Shown here piece after piece: positions 1 to 7,862 of a DNA stretch of 34,534 nt. Each line of letters opens with the position of its first letter. Positions within the stretch are counted from its first letter, which is position 1. The translations under genes were made by a program, and so were the position numbers. This DNA is from GCA-001735895 sp964488685 (GTDB lineage: Bacteria > Pseudomonadota > Gammaproteobacteria > GCA-001735895), in contig CAZAVY010000025.1 in NCBI GenBank assembly GCA_964488685.1, forward strand, positions 1 through 34,534, written 5' to 3'. The notes beneath the pieces were generated by a model. That model made no database searches. It was not told the origin of the DNA and worked only from the letters and a program-made list of their open reading frames with translations.

Positions 1-333
1 ATAAAGGTGTTTACCTGGCTTTAGACGGTCCCACAATAATGTCCCAGTGGGTTTTTTACTGACCAGTAAATGGTCTCCTTGCTTGATATGCTGCAGACGC
101 GAAGTAAGGTCCCCATGCTGAACTTTAATGCTATAGAACTCTAGATGATCTTCATATTGTGAGCTCGCCATGCTGTAGGCGCGCATCAGCGGCTTTCCAT
201 TAATTTCAATGCCCATCATTGCGAATTCGCCATTTCGAAAACGCAAAGAACGGTCGCGGGTAGTCTTTATGGTGAACAGGGTATCAGTCCAGTGATGGAC
301 ATCGATTACCATTTCTCTGTGTACTTCCGTCAT
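1..333 (-). CDS. fpr: Ferredoxin-NADP(+) reductase, N-terminal part (runs off window)
   Basis: This is the first 111 codons of a minus-strand gene whose 3' end lies outside the window. The ATG is at 331-333. The protein resembles bacterial Fpr: a beta-barrel FAD domain with the FAD-binding R-A-Y-S-M-A-S motif (after GKPLM) and a following L-E-F-Y-S-I-K-V strand. Fpr moves electrons between NADPH and ferredoxin or flavodoxin in the cytoplasm. It lies 24 bp downstream of the DUF934 gene on the same strand as the sulfite reductase, so supplying electrons to that reductase is a reasonable inference. The NADPH-binding C-terminal half cannot be seen. Confidence 0.85.
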   Translation of the reverse strand, partial: MTEVHREMVIDVHHWTDTLFTIKTTRDRSLRFRNGEFAMMGIEINGKPLMRAYSMASSQYEDHLEFYSIKVQHGDLTSRLQHIKQGDHLLVSKKPTGTLLWDRLKPGKHLY

Positions 334-357
334 AATAAATTGCCTGCTAAAAACTAG

Positions 358-777
358 CTAATTAACTTCTAAAGGGTTGCCTGTTCCAGAACCCGAAAGT
401 TTGACAAGGCTGCAGGCCTGATCGAGTTCAATAGTCTCAAGTGGGGGAAATTTATTGAGAATCAAGGCGTTGTCAAAACCACAGAATAACAATAAAGGAA
501 ATTGATCCGGCAATATGTCTCCGACAGCTGTCAATGTCCCGCTGAAGCCGAGCAAGCGGATTTGTTTTCCCAAACTAAACATCCGGCCATCATTAAAATC
601 AACAGAAGTTATTACTATTCCGTTTAATTCATCGAGTGGTCCAACAAGAAAATCTACCGGTGATTCAACAGAAAGCACAAGTATTCCAGGCCGCGCCTCC
701 ACATTTTCAAAATCATGGTTTAATGAGTGCCAATCATTGATTGTGACTGTATTGTCAGAAAAACTGAAGTTATCCAT
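358..777 (-). CDS. DUF934 protein, sulfite-reduction associated
   Basis: A 139-residue protein of the DUF934 family, typically encoded next to nitrite/sulfite-reductase-type CysI (as in Pseudomonas) and annotated as a probable accessory of sulfite reduction; its biochemistry is not established. The family core is visible: D-G-R-M-F-S-L-G near the middle, then G-D-I-L-P-D-Q-F-P-L-L-L and C-G-F-D. I chose the ATG at 775-777 because AAGGAGG (minus strand, 784-790) sits 6 bases upstream. A longer in-frame extension to 858 runs inside cysI and has no family similarity. The start overlaps the cysI stop by 8 bp, implying translational coupling. The gene is intact although cysI is interrupted. Confidence 0.8.
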   Translation of the reverse strand: MDNFSFSDNTVTINDWHSLNHDFENVEARPGILVLSVESPVDFLVGPLDELNGIVITSVDFNDGRMFSLGKQIRLLGFSGTLTAVGDILPDQFPLLLFCGFDNALILNKFPPLETIELDQACSLVKLSGSGTGNPLEVN

Positions 778-2416
778 AAACAACCTCCTTGAAAGAACGG
801 ATACCAACTCGTTCGAGCGTGGCCAGGAAATGCTCTTGTGCGTTAATCCTTTTGCCAAGGTAATGACGAATTATTTTCTCGACAGCACTAGCAACCGAGT
901 TTCGATCGACGGCAGGACCCAATCGTTCGCCAATCTTTAGATTTTGATCCGCTCGCCCTCCCAGTGTTATCTGGAACCACTCCTGGCCTTTCTTATCGAC
1001 GCCCAGTATTCCGATATTACCAATATGATGGTGGCCACAAGCATTCATGCAACCCGAGATTTTGATTTGAATATTCCCTAACGCCTGCAATTCACCTGGA
1101 TCGCTAAATCGATTCTGAATTTCCTTCGCGATGGGTATAGATGAGGTATTTGCGAGGCTGCAATATTCGAACCCGGGGCAGCAAATTATGTCCTGCACCG
1201 TATCTATATTTGCTTCTGCCAAATCTGTATCTGTCAGAGCCTGCCACAATGAAACAAGATTGCTTTTGTGAACCAGGGAGAGCAACAAATTTTGGGTATG
1301 CGTCGTTCTAACCAGGCCACCGCTGTATTGATCGGCAATTATTGCTACCAAACGCATTTCATCAGAACTGATGTCTCCAGGCGCCCGATCGGGATGCTTG
1401 AGCGAAATATAAACAGATTTGTAGTTTTTAAATTTAGTGTCCAGGGTATTTTGTTGCAGCCACCTCGTATATCTACTTTGTTGATTGCTTGCCAGGCTAT
1501 GGCCATTTAATTGCAAGGTTCTTGGAAGCGCTGCTTCGAAGCGATTTTTTATGGTCGGGAAATCGATGTGGTTGTGTGAAAGTGCAGCTGTATTCAGGTT
1601 CTTGAATACAAGCTCTACATTTGATCTAAAGGTACTCAAGCCTATACTTTTGACCAAAATTTTGATTCGGGATTGATACTTGTTATCCCGCCTGCCATTT
1701 AGATTGTAAACCCGAAGAATAGCCTCGAGGTAACCTGGCAGGTCTGATTTGAGCAGGAATTTTTTCAACTTGCCGGCGACAACCGGTGTGCGACCCAGCC
1801 CGCCACCCACCTACACTTCAAATCCAGTTTCACCCTCTTCGTTGTTTATCAATCTCAAGCCAATGTCATGCGCTAAAATAGCGGCTCGATCTGTGGATGA
1901 ACCGGTGAATGCAAATTTAAATTTTCGTGGCAGATACTGAAATTCCGGGTGCAGGGTCGCCCATTGCCGCACCAATTCACACCATGGCCTTGGGTCCTCT
2001 ACTTCACTTGCATCTATTCCCGCCAGATGATCGCAGGTGATATTTCTTATGCAATTGCCACTAGTCTGGATTGCATGCATCTGCACAGATGCCAGTTCTT
2101 CCAGAATATCCGGCACCTGCTCCAATTCTAACCAGTTAAACTGAATATTCTGACGGGTTGTGAAATGTCCGAAACCTCGATCATAGGACTCAGCAATATC
2201 AGCGAGCTTGCGTAGCTGTCGGGAACTTAGCTCCCCATAAGGTATCGCAATTCTCAACATGGGGGCATGTCGTTGAATATAGAGCCCGTTCATTAAACGC
2301 AGAGGGCGGAATTGCTCTTCGCTTAAGATTCCCTTTAAAAATCGGCTGGTCTGGTCACGAAACTCTAAAACCCGCTTGTCTATCAGCTGTTGATCTAAAT
2401 TTGAATAGTTGTACAT
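770..2416 (-). pseudogene. cysI: Sulfite reductase hemoprotein (nitrite/sulfite reductase family) split by an in-frame amber codon
   Basis: Siroheme and [4Fe-4S] assimilatory sulfite reductase, which reduces sulfite to sulfide. The reading frame spans 548 sense positions, close to the roughly 550 residues of the Pseudomonas-type enzyme, but codon 202 is TAG (1811-1813). The N-terminal half (1814-2416) has the ferredoxin-like reductase domain with F-T-T-R-Q-N-I-Q-F. The C-terminal half (770-1810) stays in the same frame and carries the cluster cysteines: C-P-G-F-E-Y-C, then G-C-M-N-A-C-G-H-H. The stop falls inside the conserved G-F-x-V-x-V-G-G-G-L-G-R-T-P motif and replaces one residue, with no indel. 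A product ending there would lack all four cluster cysteines. It could be a young pseudogene, a sequencing error, or a suppressed codon. I saw no convincing ribosome-binding site for restart after the stop. Confidence 0.85.
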
Positions 2417-2494
2417 CGATAACGCCCTGAAAATGAATTTGTAAACAGATTAGAGAACCCTCTAATTCGAGTAGGTATTCGGGGAGCGTTATCG
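2417..2494. promoter_or_regulatory. Two dyads upstream of cysI (candidate operator region)
   Basis: Two inverted repeats lie directly upstream of the cysI ATG. The first is ATTAGAG-AACC-CTCTAAT at 2449-2466, with perfect 7-bp arms. The second is a longer-range pair, CGATAACGC (2417-2425) and GCGTTATCG (2486-2494), that brackets the first. A CysB-like or other sulfur regulator would fit the position, but no consensus was matched, so the role is inferred. Confidence 0.4.
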
Positions 2495-2624
2495 GGGGAA
2501 GACTAAAGCTGGAAGGAAAAAACAGTTACCAACACTAGCGCATAGCAACGCCACTCCGTTGATTTAAGCATTCGCTACCCTTGTCCGTTCGAAATTGTTC
2601 ATCCTGTAAAGGCGCCAGCTACAT

Positions 2625-2645
2625 GCAGTTTGCAGTTTGCAGTTT
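2625..2645. repeat. Tandem repeat, 3 x GCAGTTT
   Basis: Three perfect head-to-tail copies of GCAGTTT are followed by a partial GC. They lie at the left edge of the copper amine oxidase remnant, in the non-coding stretch between it and the cysI promoter. Such short tracts can arise by slippage, and no function is apparent. Confidence 0.7.
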
Positions 2646-2660
2646 GCTAACCCCGGGCTT

Positions 2661-3170
2661 TTCGGTAATATCGATTACCCAGCCTGACGGGCCCAGTTTC
2701 GAGGTTGACGGTTACCAGGTGAAATGGCAGAGCTGGGGGAACTGCAGGTGGGATACGCACAACGCGACGGCCTGGTGCTTCATGACATCGGCATCAACGA
2801 CAAGGGTCGCCTGCGTCTGGTCATGAAACGCGCCTCGATGGCCGAGATGGTGGTTCCCTACGACGACCCGAGGGGTGCAAACTTCCGGCGAAATGCCTTC
2901 GATACCGGTGAAATTGGAATGGGTGTTTCGTTCGACTCGCTATCGCTGGGCTGTGATTGCCTGGGGCATATCCACTACTTCGACATCTGGAGCCACGCCA
3001 ATCGCGCAATCGATAACGAAGACATCGTGGTCTGGCACAGGGTTAATTATCATCACTGGCCACGACCGGAAGACTGGCTGGTTCAACCGGTGGTATATGC
3101 GGGTTTTCACTGGATGCCGGATAGATTTTTCGACGAGAATCCGACCATGGATTTGCCCAGACGAGAGTAA
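2661..3170 (+). pseudogene. Copper amine oxidase remnant (frameshift plus large internal deletion)
   Basis: Debris of a primary-amine oxidase (copper- and topaquinone-dependent). The catalytic-domain opening, T-Q-P-D-G-P-S-F-E-V-D-G, is read in one frame until about 2735. The protein then continues in another frame from E-L-Q-V-G-Y-A-Q-R-D-G-L-V-L-H through P-Y-D-D-P, F-D-T-G-E-I-G-M-G and L-G-C-D-C-L-G. After F-D-I-W-S-H-A-N it jumps straight to N-E-D-I-V-V-W-H and P-R-P-E-D-W near the C-terminus. The skipped segment normally holds the topaquinone Tyr (N-Y-D/E motif) and two copper-binding His residues; only the distal His region remains. The N-terminal domains are also missing. The product cannot be an active oxidase. 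It directly precedes an intact amidase. Confidence 0.8.
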
Positions 3171-3173
3171 AGA

Positions 3174-4529
3174 ATGACTATGCCGGGATTACGTGAGCTT
3201 TCTGCGACACTTCAAAGCGGGCAAACCCGTGCAACCCGGTTGGTGGAACAGGCGCTGGAACACGCCCATTTGTCGAAGTCGATATTTACAGCGATCAATC
3301 CGGGGCTGATCAATCTCGCCTATTCGATCGACAGGGCGCGAAACAAGACGCAGTCATTGACCCCGCTGGCGGGTATTCCGATTGCGTTGAAGGATTTGTT
3401 CAACATCCGCAATGAAAAAACCATGGCCGGATCGGTCGTTCGCAAACACTATGCGCAGCCCGAGGCGGCTGACGCCGAAGTCGTGGCGCCGTTGCGTGCC
3501 GCCGGGCTGCTGTTTTTCGGTCGCACCAACATGAGTGAATTCGCGTTTTCAGGGATTGGAAAAAACCCACACTATGGAACGCCCCTGTCGATCTGGGACC
3601 GCGATACCGGGCGCTTGCCGGGCGGCTCGTCCTCGGGTAGCGGCGTTGCAGTCGCCGAAGGCATCGTTAGCGCGGCGCTCGGATCCGACACCGCGGGATC
3701 CTGTCGTATTCCGGCTGCATTTAACGGTGTCGTCGGCGTCAAACCGAGTTTTGGCCGAATGTCGCTTAACGGCATATTTCCGTTATCGCCAACCCTCGAT
3801 GCCCCCGGACCGCTCGCGGTCGATGTCGACAGCTGTTTTATTCTCGATCAGTTGATGTGCGGAAATATAAAGCCCGACTCGGCGTTGCCGAAGCTGGTGC
3901 CTTTCGATCTCAAGCAATTGAAGCTGGTAATTCCACAAGCAGGCGTCATGGATAACCTCGACCCCGAAGTGCAGACCGCATTCGATATCTCGATCGATGC
4001 ATTGATGGCCGCGGGCGCCAAGGTTCACCATGCCCCTCTGCCTGTGCTCGATCATTGTGACGACTTTTTCATCGAACGCCCGGTGGTCCCGTACGAGGCC
4101 TGGCAAAATCATCGCGAACTGCTCGAAAAACACCTCGAGGAATACGATCCCTTTGTCGGGAAGCGCATGTTGGCCGGATCATCGATCAGTGCAGAAGAAC
4201 AGCAAAACCGTTACCGGGAAAGACAAACAATTGTGGATGCATTTAACCAACAATTCATGTCACTGCAAGCCGATGCATTGCTGTACCCGACGGTCGCCTG
4301 TATCCCCCCGGCAATCACTGAAACCGAAGACGAAGACGATGCCCGGCGGGTTAACCTGCACTGCCTGCGCAATACCGCGACCGTGAATTACTTCGACGGT
4401 TGCTCGATCAGCCTGCCTTGCCATCAATCGGGAGAAGCGCCGGTCGGCCTGATGCTGTCCGCTGCCAATGGCAGCGACGAAAAACTCTACCGAATGGCAG
4501 CCGCAATCGAAGCCGCATTAAACAGGTAA
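3174..4529 (+). CDS. Amidase signature family amidohydrolase
   Basis: A 451-residue cytosolic amidase of the GatA/AtzF superfamily that hydrolyses a carboxylic amide; the substrate cannot be told from sequence. The Ser-cisSer-Lys triad is visible: Lys73 in I-A-L-K-D-L-F, the Ser152-154 stretch in G-G-S-S-S-G-S-G, and the nucleophile Ser176 in D-T-A-G-S-C-R-I-P-A. Length is normal for family members without a C-terminal extension. No gatC or gatB is adjacent, so a glutamyl-tRNA amidotransferase role is unlikely. It starts 3 bp after the amine oxidase remnant, so the pair may once have formed an amine/amide catabolic operon. A second in-frame ATG at codon 3 could be the real start. Confidence 0.85.
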   Translation: MTMPGLRELSATLQSGQTRATRLVEQALEHAHLSKSIFTAINPGLINLAYSIDRARNKTQSLTPLAGIPIALKDLFNIRNEKTMAGSVVRKHYAQPEAADAEVVAPLRAAGLLFFGRTNMSEFAFSGIGKNPHYGTPLSIWDRDTGRLPGGSSSGSGVAVAEGIVSAALGSDTAGSCRIPAAFNGVVGVKPSFGRMSLNGIFPLSPTLDAPGPLAVDVDSCFILDQLMCGNIKPDSALPKLVPFDLKQLKLVIPQAGVMDNLDPEVQTAFDISIDALMAAGAKVHHAPLPVLDHCDDFFIERPVVPYEAWQNHRELLEKHLEEYDPFVGKRMLAGSSISAEEQQNRYRERQTIVDAFNQQFMSLQADALLYPTVACIPPAITETEDEDDARRVNLHCLRNTATVNYFDGCSISLPCHQSGEAPVGLMLSAANGSDEKLYRMAAAIEAALNR

Positions 4530-4555
4530 CAATGTAAAACCTGATACGGAGAGCC

Positions 4556-4816
4556 ATGAATATTCTATGTAGAAACTTTGTGTTGCTTATCGTAATCAGC
4601 ATCCAGACGGCGCATGCGGATCAGGCACGCCATAATCTGGATCACGATGGCCTCACCCGCTGGTATCAAATTTATACTCCAGAATCCCTTGACAGAGATC
4701 AGCCGACGCCATTGCTTTTAGCATTACACGGTCGCCCAGGCAACGGGCAGCGTACTGCCGCTACCGGAGCTGGAATAACTTTCGTCATTCCGGCCTTGCG
4801 CTGGAATCCATCGTAA
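4556..4816 (+). pseudogene. Truncated LpqC/PHB-depolymerase-like exported esterase
   Basis: An 86-codon frame encoding a signal peptide (hydrophobic F-V-L-L-I-V-I-S-I, cleavage around A-H-A-D) followed by the start of an alpha/beta hydrolase: W-Y-Q-I-Y-T-P, then L-L-L-A-L-H-G-R-P-G-N-G. This matches the N-terminal hallmark of the LpqC/poly(3-hydroxybutyrate) depolymerase family. The remaining 200-plus residues, including the nucleophile Ser, are missing, and similarity stops soon after the H-G-R-P-G-N-G motif. I found no continuation in 4817-4960. A 5' gene fragment is the best explanation. Confidence 0.6.
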
Positions 4817-4962
4817 ATCCGTTTACAGGTTCCAACGGATTACGGTCATGGGACTGTAATACCAGGGTAGCAGGCATTTAGCGATAAGCATGATTCCTCG
4901 AGTGATACCGCTTATCATGATATCGTTACCACGTTTTTCAACCGGCCAACCAGGGATCATCC

Positions 4963-5232
4963 ATGACCAATCCGACAATCGCAGACAACAAGCCCGCTAA
5001 GGTAGCACTTGAAAAGGATAAGAAATATTATTTTTGCATGTGCGGGCTGAGCGCTAAACAGCCGTTCTGCGATGGATCTCACCAGGGTAGCGACTTCACG
5101 CCGATGGCCTTCGAATGCGATGAAAGCAAGGACTATTATCTGTGCCAGTGCAAACACAGTAGTAACAAGCCTTACTGCGATGGCACCCACAAACAGTTTG
5201 CCGATGATCAGGTCGGTAATTCAGTTAGTTAA
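4963..5232 (+). CDS. CDGSH-type iron-sulfur protein with two zinc-finger-CDGSH domains
   Basis: An 89-residue soluble protein with two tandem CDGSH motifs: C-M-C-G-L-S-A-K-Q-P-F-C-D-G-S-H and C-Q-C-K-H-S-S-N-K-P-Y-C-D-G-T-H. Each supplies three Cys and one His to a [2Fe-2S] cluster, as in mitoNEET-like proteins. Bacterial members are thought to act in electron transfer or iron-sulfur/redox homeostasis; the partner is unknown. There is no transmembrane segment. It appears to stand alone: the upstream neighbour is a gene fragment and the downstream gene is convergent. The 147 bp upstream contains only a weak GATAAGC/GCTTATC dyad. Confidence 0.9.
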   Translation: MTNPTIADNKPAKVALEKDKKYYFCMCGLSAKQPFCDGSHQGSDFTPMAFECDESKDYYLCQCKHSSNKPYCDGTHKQFADDQVGNSVS

Positions 5233-5243
5233 CCCGGCACAAC

Positions 5244-5714
5244 CTATCTGCACAATTGCGGGCTGCCCCCTTCGCTCGCCCCTTTACCATGTACCATGCG
5301 CTCGATTCCGGCCCAGTAGGCCGCAGCCTCGCACATGGGGCAGGCGGAGGAGGATGAATACAGCGTACAACGACTCAAGTCGCGGGAATTGAGACGACCT
5401 GCGGCATCCCGTATCGCTTCCATTTCCGCATGCGCCGTCGGATCGCGATTCACGACCACATGACTCGGCGCCTGCCCGACAATAATTCCATCGCGCACTA
5501 CAACCGCGCCATACCCCTGGTCACTGCTGTCGATCGCCCGGCGCTGCATTGTAAAGGCACGCGCTATGAAAGACAGGTCATCGCTGCTGTCGGGCTGTCG
5601 GATCGATTCCGCTTCCTCGCTGCCGGCCACTGTTTTACGCGTGATCAGCGCAGGCAAAATACCCGCTACGGCCAGCACCAAAGTTCGTCTTTTCAACCCC
5701 ATTTGTTTAAACAT
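5244..5714 (-). CDS. Exported cytidine/deoxycytidylate-deaminase-fold protein
   Basis: About 156 residues with the zinc-deaminase core: T-A-H-A-E-M-E-A-I (zinc His and catalytic Glu) and S-A-C-P-M-C-E-A-A (the two zinc Cys). The canonical P-C-x-x-C is A-C-P-M-C here, so the leading Pro is lost but both Cys are kept. The fold fits nucleoside or guanine deaminases. The ATG at 5712-5714 is chosen because GGAG lies at proper distance (complement at 5722-5725) and because it places K-R-R-T-L-V-L-A-V-A-G-I-L-P at the N-terminus, a twin-arginine-like or Sec signal. Export of a nucleobase deaminase is unusual. It is divergent from the lysW operon. Confidence 0.75.
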   Translation of the reverse strand: MFKQMGLKRRTLVLAVAGILPALITRKTVAGSEEAESIRQPDSSDDLSFIARAFTMQRRAIDSSDQGYGAVVVRDGIIVGQAPSHVVVNRDPTAHAEMEAIRDAAGRLNSRDLSRCTLYSSSSACPMCEAAAYWAGIERMVHGKGASEGGSPQLCR

Positions 5715-5771
5715 GATCGGTCTCCGTCTGCACGATTTCTCCAGTTTAACATTCAATTCATAAATCTCCCT

Positions 5772-5800
5772 TTTACAGCCCACCGGCAAACGCATAAAAT
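5772..5800 (+). promoter_or_regulatory. Sigma70-type promoter of the lysW operon
   Basis: TTTACA (5772-5777) and TAAAAT (5795-5800) are separated by exactly 17 bp. Transcription would start near 5807, leaving an untranslated leader of roughly 26 nt before the lysW ATG. It is the only near-consensus element I found between the deaminase gene and lysW. Confidence 0.6.
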
Positions 5801-5833
5801 ACTCCGCTTTCAATTGAACAGATGGGGATTTCC

Positions 5834-5998
5834 ATGGGCGAATGTCCGGTATGTGCGGCTGAGGTAGAAGTGGCCGATGATGCGGTAGTAAGTGAGATAC
5901 TGACCTGCGACGACTGTGGCGCCGAACTGGAACTGGTTAAAATCGATCCGCTTGAACTGGCCGAGGCGCCTTTCGCCGAAGAGGATTGGGGGCAATGA
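5834..5998 (+). CDS. lysW: Amino-group carrier protein LysW, C-terminus Gln instead of Glu
   Basis: A 54-residue acidic carrier, the same length as Thermus LysW. It has a zinc-binding N-terminal half with C4-P-V-C7 and C25-D-D-C28, then the family signature C-G-A-E-L-E-L and the acidic tail A-E-E-D-W-G-Q. In characterised LysW proteins the tail ends E-D-W-G-E, and the gamma-carboxylate of that last Glu forms an isopeptide bond with the amino group of alpha-aminoadipate or glutamate. Here the last codon is CAA (5993-5995), encoding Gln, one base away from GAA. GGGGA precedes the ATG at 5834; an in-frame ATG at 5822 is less likely. The stop overlaps the lysX start as ATGA. The protein carries intermediates through every later step of this operon. 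Confidence 0.92.
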   Translation: MGECPVCAAEVEVADDAVVSEILTCDDCGAELELVKIDPLELAEAPFAEEDWGQ

Positions 5999-6831
5999 GA
6001 ATTGGCCTGCTGCATTCGCTGATTCGCAAGGAAGAAAAGCTGCTGATCGCGGCGTTTAGAAACGCCGATGTCGAGCCGATCATGATCGACGATCGTAAAT
6101 TGATCATGGATTTTCAGAGCGCACCCGACATCGACATCCTGGTTGAACGCTCAATCAATCACTCGCGTGCACTACATGCACTGCGAATTTTTGAAAGCGC
6201 CGGGGTTCGCTGTATCAACTCGCACAAGGTCGCTCAGATCTGCGGTGACAAACTGCTGACTACCGCTGCGCTCAAGGATCATGGCATTGCCCAACCGGAA
6301 TGCCGGGTCGCGTTTACCGAGGAATCAGCACTGCAAGCGATCGAAGAGCTGGGTTACCCGGTAGTGTTAAAACCGGCGGTTGGCTCCTGGGGTCGCCTGT
6401 TGTCCAAGATCAACGATCGCGACGCGGCGGAAACCGTGCTCGAACACAAGACCGTGCTCGGCAGCTATCACCACTCGATCTTTTACATCCAGAAATACAT
6501 CGAAAAGCAGGGTCGTGACATCCGCAGCTTCGTGGTTGGCGATGATTGCATCGCGGCAATCTACCGCAGCTCAGCGCACTGGATTACCAATACCGCGCGT
6601 GGCGCCCAGGCGAGCAACTGCGAGGTAACAGCCGAGGTTGCCGAAATCTCGCTCGCCGCGGCAAACGCGGTTGGCGGAGGCATTGTCGCGGTCGATCTGT
6701 TCGAAAGCGACGATGGCTTGCTGGTCAATGAAGTCAACTACACCATGGAATTTCGCAACAGCATCGACACCACCGGCGTCGATATTCCACAGATCGTCGC
6801 CAATCATGTCATCGAGATTGTGAAGCAGTGA
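5995..6831 (+). CDS. lysX: LysW amino acid ligase, LysX/ArgX-type ATP-grasp enzyme
   Basis: A 278-residue ATP-grasp ligase of the RimK superfamily that joins the alpha-amino group of aminoadipate or glutamate to the carrier tail, consuming ATP. Recognisable pieces are the M-R-I-G-L-L start, C-G-D-K-L-L-T central-domain entry, G-Y-P-V-V-L-K-P-A-V-G-S-W-G ATP-binding segment, N-T-A-R-G substrate loop, and N-E-V-N-Y-T-M-E-F-R-N metal/ATP motif with G-V-D-I-P after it. The start is the ATG at 5995, overlapping the lysW stop; a TTG 9 bases upstream is an artefact. The residue after N-T-A-R-G is Ala, where I recall Gly being common. Whether it prefers aminoadipate, glutamate or another amino acid cannot be told by eye. 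Confidence 0.9.
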   Translation: MRIGLLHSLIRKEEKLLIAAFRNADVEPIMIDDRKLIMDFQSAPDIDILVERSINHSRALHALRIFESAGVRCINSHKVAQICGDKLLTTAALKDHGIAQPECRVAFTEESALQAIEELGYPVVLKPAVGSWGRLLSKINDRDAAETVLEHKTVLGSYHHSIFYIQKYIEKQGRDIRSFVVGDDCIAAIYRSSAHWITNTARGAQASNCEVTAEVAEISLAAANAVGGGIVAVDLFESDDGLLVNEVNYTMEFRNSIDTTGVDIPQIVANHVIEIVKQ

Positions 6832-7850
6832 CCAGGGTATCTATTGTCGGCGCTTCGGGTTATACCGGTGGTGATTTACTGCGCATCCTGTTGTTTCACC
6901 CGCAGGTGGAAATTCAACAGGTCACCTCGGAGCGTTACGCCGGTAAACCGGTCTCCAGCGTGCACCCGAATCTTCGAAAAATCTGCAAGCATAAATTCGT
7001 CGCGGTCGCGGAGCTTGGACCCTGTGACGTGCTATTCCTCGGGCTGCCGCATGGGCAGATGATGAATCGCCTGTCCGAGTTTGAAGACCTCGCCGATACC
7101 CTGATCGATTTATCCGCAGACTTTCGGCTGCGTGACAAGGGCGCTTATGAAACCTGGTATGGCAAACCGCATAGTTGTCCGCAAAAGCTTGCCGATTTTG
7201 TTTACGGCATCCCGGAACTGCATCGCGCTGAATTGAAGCACGCCAGGCGAATCTCGGGAGCGGGTTGTAACGCCACTGCGACTATTTTGGCACTGCACCC
7301 ATTGTATCAGGCTGCCGTGGTCGAATCCGCGGTGGTCGAAGTCAAGGCCGGTTCCAGTCAGGGTGGGAACGCGGTCAACGAGGGCAGCCATCATCCGGAA
7401 CGTAGCGGTGCGATTCGCTCCTATAAACCGACCGCTCATCGTCACCTGGGTGAAATTCAGCAGGAACTGGGTGCCGACAATATCCATTTCTCGGCAACCT
7501 CGATCGAAATGGTGCGCGGCATCCTGGCAACCTGCCATGTATTCCTGAACCAGGACCTGGAAGAAATAGATATCTGGAAACTCTATCGCGGCGCTTACGG
7601 GGATGAACCCTTTATTCGTATCGTCAAGGAGCGCAGTGGAATCCACCGTTATCCGGAACCGAAAATCCTCGCCGGCAGCAACTACTGCGACATCGGCTTC
7701 GAACGCGATCCGCACAGCAATCGCCTGGTGGTTATCAGCGCACTCGACAACCTGATGAAAGGAGCCGCCGGTCAGGCGGTGCAGGCTTTTAATATCACGC
7801 GCGGATTCGACGAAACCACGGGACTGGAATTCCCGGGGCTCCACCCCTGA
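6828..7850 (+). CDS. lysY: [LysW]-aminoadipyl/glutamyl-phosphate reductase, LysY/ArgC family
   Basis: A 340-residue NADPH-dependent semialdehyde dehydrogenase of the ArgC family, reducing the carrier-bound acyl phosphate made by LysZ. It has an N-terminal Rossmann motif G-A-S-G-Y-T-G-G-D-L-L-R and the catalytic Cys147 in G-A-G-C-N-A-T-A, followed by G-S-S-Q-G-G-N-A and a conserved His-rich stretch (R-S-Y-K-P-T-A-H-R-H). Translation starts at GTG 6828, overlapping the lysX stop in a GTGA. Length and motif order match LysY/ArgC. Because lysW, lysX and lysZ are in the same operon, a carrier-bound substrate is more likely than free N-acetylglutamyl phosphate. Confidence 0.9.
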   Translation: MTRVSIVGASGYTGGDLLRILLFHPQVEIQQVTSERYAGKPVSSVHPNLRKICKHKFVAVAELGPCDVLFLGLPHGQMMNRLSEFEDLADTLIDLSADFRLRDKGAYETWYGKPHSCPQKLADFVYGIPELHRAELKHARRISGAGCNATATILALHPLYQAAVVESAVVEVKAGSSQGGNAVNEGSHHPERSGAIRSYKPTAHRHLGEIQQELGADNIHFSATSIEMVRGILATCHVFLNQDLEEIDIWKLYRGAYGDEPFIRIVKERSGIHRYPEPKILAGSNYCDIGFERDPHSNRLVVISALDNLMKGAAGQAVQAFNITRGFDETTGLEFPGLHP

Positions 7851-7862
7851 TTCAATACCGAC

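Noticed and set aside
1811..1813. Recoding of the cysI amber as pyrrolysine or a programmed read-through
   Set aside because: Pyrrolysine systems are confined to particular archaea and a few bacteria, sulfite reductase is not a known Pyl protein, and no insertion element is evident. Mutation or error is simpler.
7110..7844. Long antisense open frame opposite lysY
   Set aside because: It is a shadow of codon bias in lysY; it has no recognisable domain and lies wholly within a strongly conserved gene.
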